DNA from: an uncultured Clostridia bacterium
Lineage (GTDB): Bacteria; Bacillota; Clostridia; Oscillospirales; Oscillospiraceae
Direction of reading: 5' to 3'
Length of the DNA: 6,399 nt
NCBI GenBank assembly: GCA_946187475.1
Contig: CAMHRJ010000134.1
Span: 1 to 6,399, forward strand
A program made the position numbers and the translations under genes. Below are positions 5,464 to 6,399 of the stretch, one piece after another. The notes under the pieces were generated by a model that worked only from the letters and a program-made list of their open reading frames with translations, had not been told where the DNA came from and did no database searches. The stretch's first letter is position 1; each line of letters opens with the position of its first letter.

Positions 5464-5675
5464 CACGCCGCCTCCTTTTGGCGCTCCAGCGCCAGATTCC
5501 ACACCGCCGAGATGGCGGCGCTGAGGGCGGCGGACACCGCGGGACTCAGCACCACCCAAACGGCGCCCCAGCTCTCCGGCCAGCCGCCGGAGAGGAGCGT
5601 TGCCACCGCCGGGATCAGCACGCCGAAAAAGGCCTGAACAAAGGTCTTTCCCGCACGGATCATCCAGTCTCTCAT
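5463..5675 (-). CDS. Phage holin, small r1t-like
   Basis: Holins accumulate in the cytoplasmic membrane and open it at a set time so that endolysin reaches the wall. The 70-residue product has two hydrophobic stretches, about 12-28 (FVQAFFGVLIPAVATLL) and 37-60 (GAVWVVLSPAVSAALSAAISAVWN), joined by GGWPES, and ends in a charged tail LERQKEAA. Size, two-span layout and position directly after the endolysin fit the r1t-type holins. The ATG at 5673-5675 overlaps the amidase stop in an ATGA arrangement. The ribosome site is weak (GGGTGA), so translation probably depends on ribosomes finishing the amidase. Order endolysin then holin is the reverse of most phages, where the holin comes first. Confidence 0.75.
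   Translation of the reverse strand: MRDWMIRAGKTFVQAFFGVLIPAVATLLSGGWPESWGAVWVVLSPAVSAALSAAISAVWNLALERQKEAA
5471..5477 (-). promoter_or_regulatory. Ribosome binding site fixing the holin-accessory start
   Basis: AAGGAGG within the last codons of the holin gene, seven bases before ATG 5461-5463. It rules out the longer in-frame reading that overlaps the holin. Confidence 0.8.
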
Positions 5676-6337
5676 GATGCGTCACCCAGCTTTCGGGCGC
5701 GCAGGATCATGGCCGCCGCCTCCGCCCGGGTACACGGCTCGTCGGGGCGGGTGCCGTCGGTGACGCCCAGGCGCTTGGCCTCGGCCCACTCGCCGGATTT
5801 TTCATACCATTTCGGTTCCGTTTTGGTCTCCTCCAATCTCTGTTGAAAGGCCCGCCACTGGTTCTCATCGTTGACCCAGGGCCAGGGGCAGACCTTCCAG
5901 CAGACGTCGTAGTGCCGCACCACATGGGCGGCGTCGATGCCATAGCGGCTCATGAGCATTTTCACCAGACGCACCGCGTTATCCACAGTCTCCGGCTCGA
6001 TGTACCAGTTGCCCATGGAGTCCTTCTTGCAGCACAGTTCGATGCCGATGCTGTTCTTGTTGCGGCACTTGCCCCAGAAGGGCGCCCGACCGCCGGAATA
6101 GTCCACGCCGCAGTGGCCGGCGCTCTCCTCCAGCGGCACGCTGCCGACCACCGTGGTCTCGTCCACGAAGTAGTGGGCGCTGGCGCCCAGATTCGCGTTG
6201 TTCGCGAAGTAATCGCCGTTGTTGCGGGCAGTGCTCACGGCGCCCACATAGTGCATGACGATGTATTCGATGCTCTGCCCGTTTCGGCTCCAGCGGTTGG
6301 TGCTGTGGGCAGGCTTGTTGATGATGACGAAGCTCAT
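5672..6337 (-). CDS. Endolysin: N-acetylmuramoyl-L-alanine amidase with SLH-like tail
   Basis: Cleaves the bond between N-acetylmuramic acid and L-alanine of peptidoglycan to lyse the host. The 221-residue product is an Amidase_2 (PGRP/T7-lysozyme fold) domain over about residues 5-170. Zinc ligands visible are H29 in IVMHYVG, H142 in VVRHYDVCWK and C150 in VCPWPW; E100 in SIGIEL is a candidate catalytic residue. ASAHYFVDE (52-60) is a typical core motif. After a linker, residues about 178-218 (EWAEAKRLGVTDGTRPDEPC, then TRAEAAAMILR) form one SLH-like repeat, likely a wall-binding module. No signal peptide is present, so export should depend on the neighbouring holin. AGGAGG lies seven bases before the ATG. 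The gene begins 11 bases after the preceding partial gene and overlaps the holin by four. Confidence 0.93.
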   Translation of the reverse strand: MSFVIINKPAHSTNRWSRNGQSIEYIVMHYVGAVSTARNNGDYFANNANLGASAHYFVDETTVVGSVPLEESAGHCGVDYSGGRAPFWGKCRNKNSIGIELCCKKDSMGNWYIEPETVDNAVRLVKMLMSRYGIDAAHVVRHYDVCWKVCPWPWVNDENQWRAFQQRLEETKTEPKWYEKSGEWAEAKRLGVTDGTRPDEPCTRAEAAAMILRARKLGDAS

Positions 6338-6348
6338 GTGCTTGCCTC

Positions 6349-6399
6349 CTACTGCTTGTAAATCTTGATGCTGCCAATGTCGGTGTAAGCAATGCAGAA
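6349..6399 (-). CDS. C-terminal end of an upstream gene (partial)
   Basis: The minus strand is open from the window edge to TAG at 6349-6351, giving the last 16 residues FCIAYTDIGSIKIYKQ. The stop lies 11 bases before the amidase start, and its G overlaps the amidase ribosome site, as between co-transcribed genes. A beta-strand-like end upstream of the lysis genes would fit a tail or receptor-binding protein, but 16 residues are too few to identify it. Confidence 0.5.
   Translation of the reverse strand, partial: FCIAYTDIGSIKIYKQ

Overview
The window comes from a GC-rich Gram-positive gut-type bacterium. The best guess is a member of the Oscillospiraceae or a related Clostridia group (inference). 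The basis is the strong AGGAGG-type ribosome sites before most genes, the SLH-like tail on the endolysin, the holin-accessory protein type, and two repeat families of a style common in these genomes. No species can be named. Every supported gene is on the minus strand, so transcription runs from right to left.

Right to centre (6399 down to 1751) is a compact prophage or phage-remnant operon. In order of transcription it holds the last codons of an unidentified gene, a zinc-dependent N-acetylmuramoyl-L-alanine amidase (endolysin), a small holin, a second small membrane-anchored protein of the holin-accessory type, a Gln/Ala-rich coiled-coil protein that may be an internal virion (ejection) protein, a 68-residue single-span membrane protein, a 609-residue P22-type portal protein, and a 144-residue acidic scaffold-like protein. 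Most junctions overlap or are 1-12 bases apart, which implies one transcript and translational coupling. No terminase, major capsid or tail gene is visible. The scaffold candidate is not followed by a capsid gene as would be usual.

The operon has two wide gaps, and both are filled by repeats. The gap 4236-4421 carries a heptamer array, two hairpins and an inverted heptamer array. The gap 1432-1750 carries an imperfect palindrome of about 244 bases. The two arms of this palindrome differ by paired, compensatory changes in their hairpins.

Left (1431 down to 1) is a two-gene unit with its own candidate promoter: a beta-class adenine DNA methyltransferase without a visible restriction partner, then a Gre-type transcription factor starting one base after the methyltransferase stop. 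This unit may be host flank or phage cargo. The palindrome is the natural boundary between it and the phage genes.
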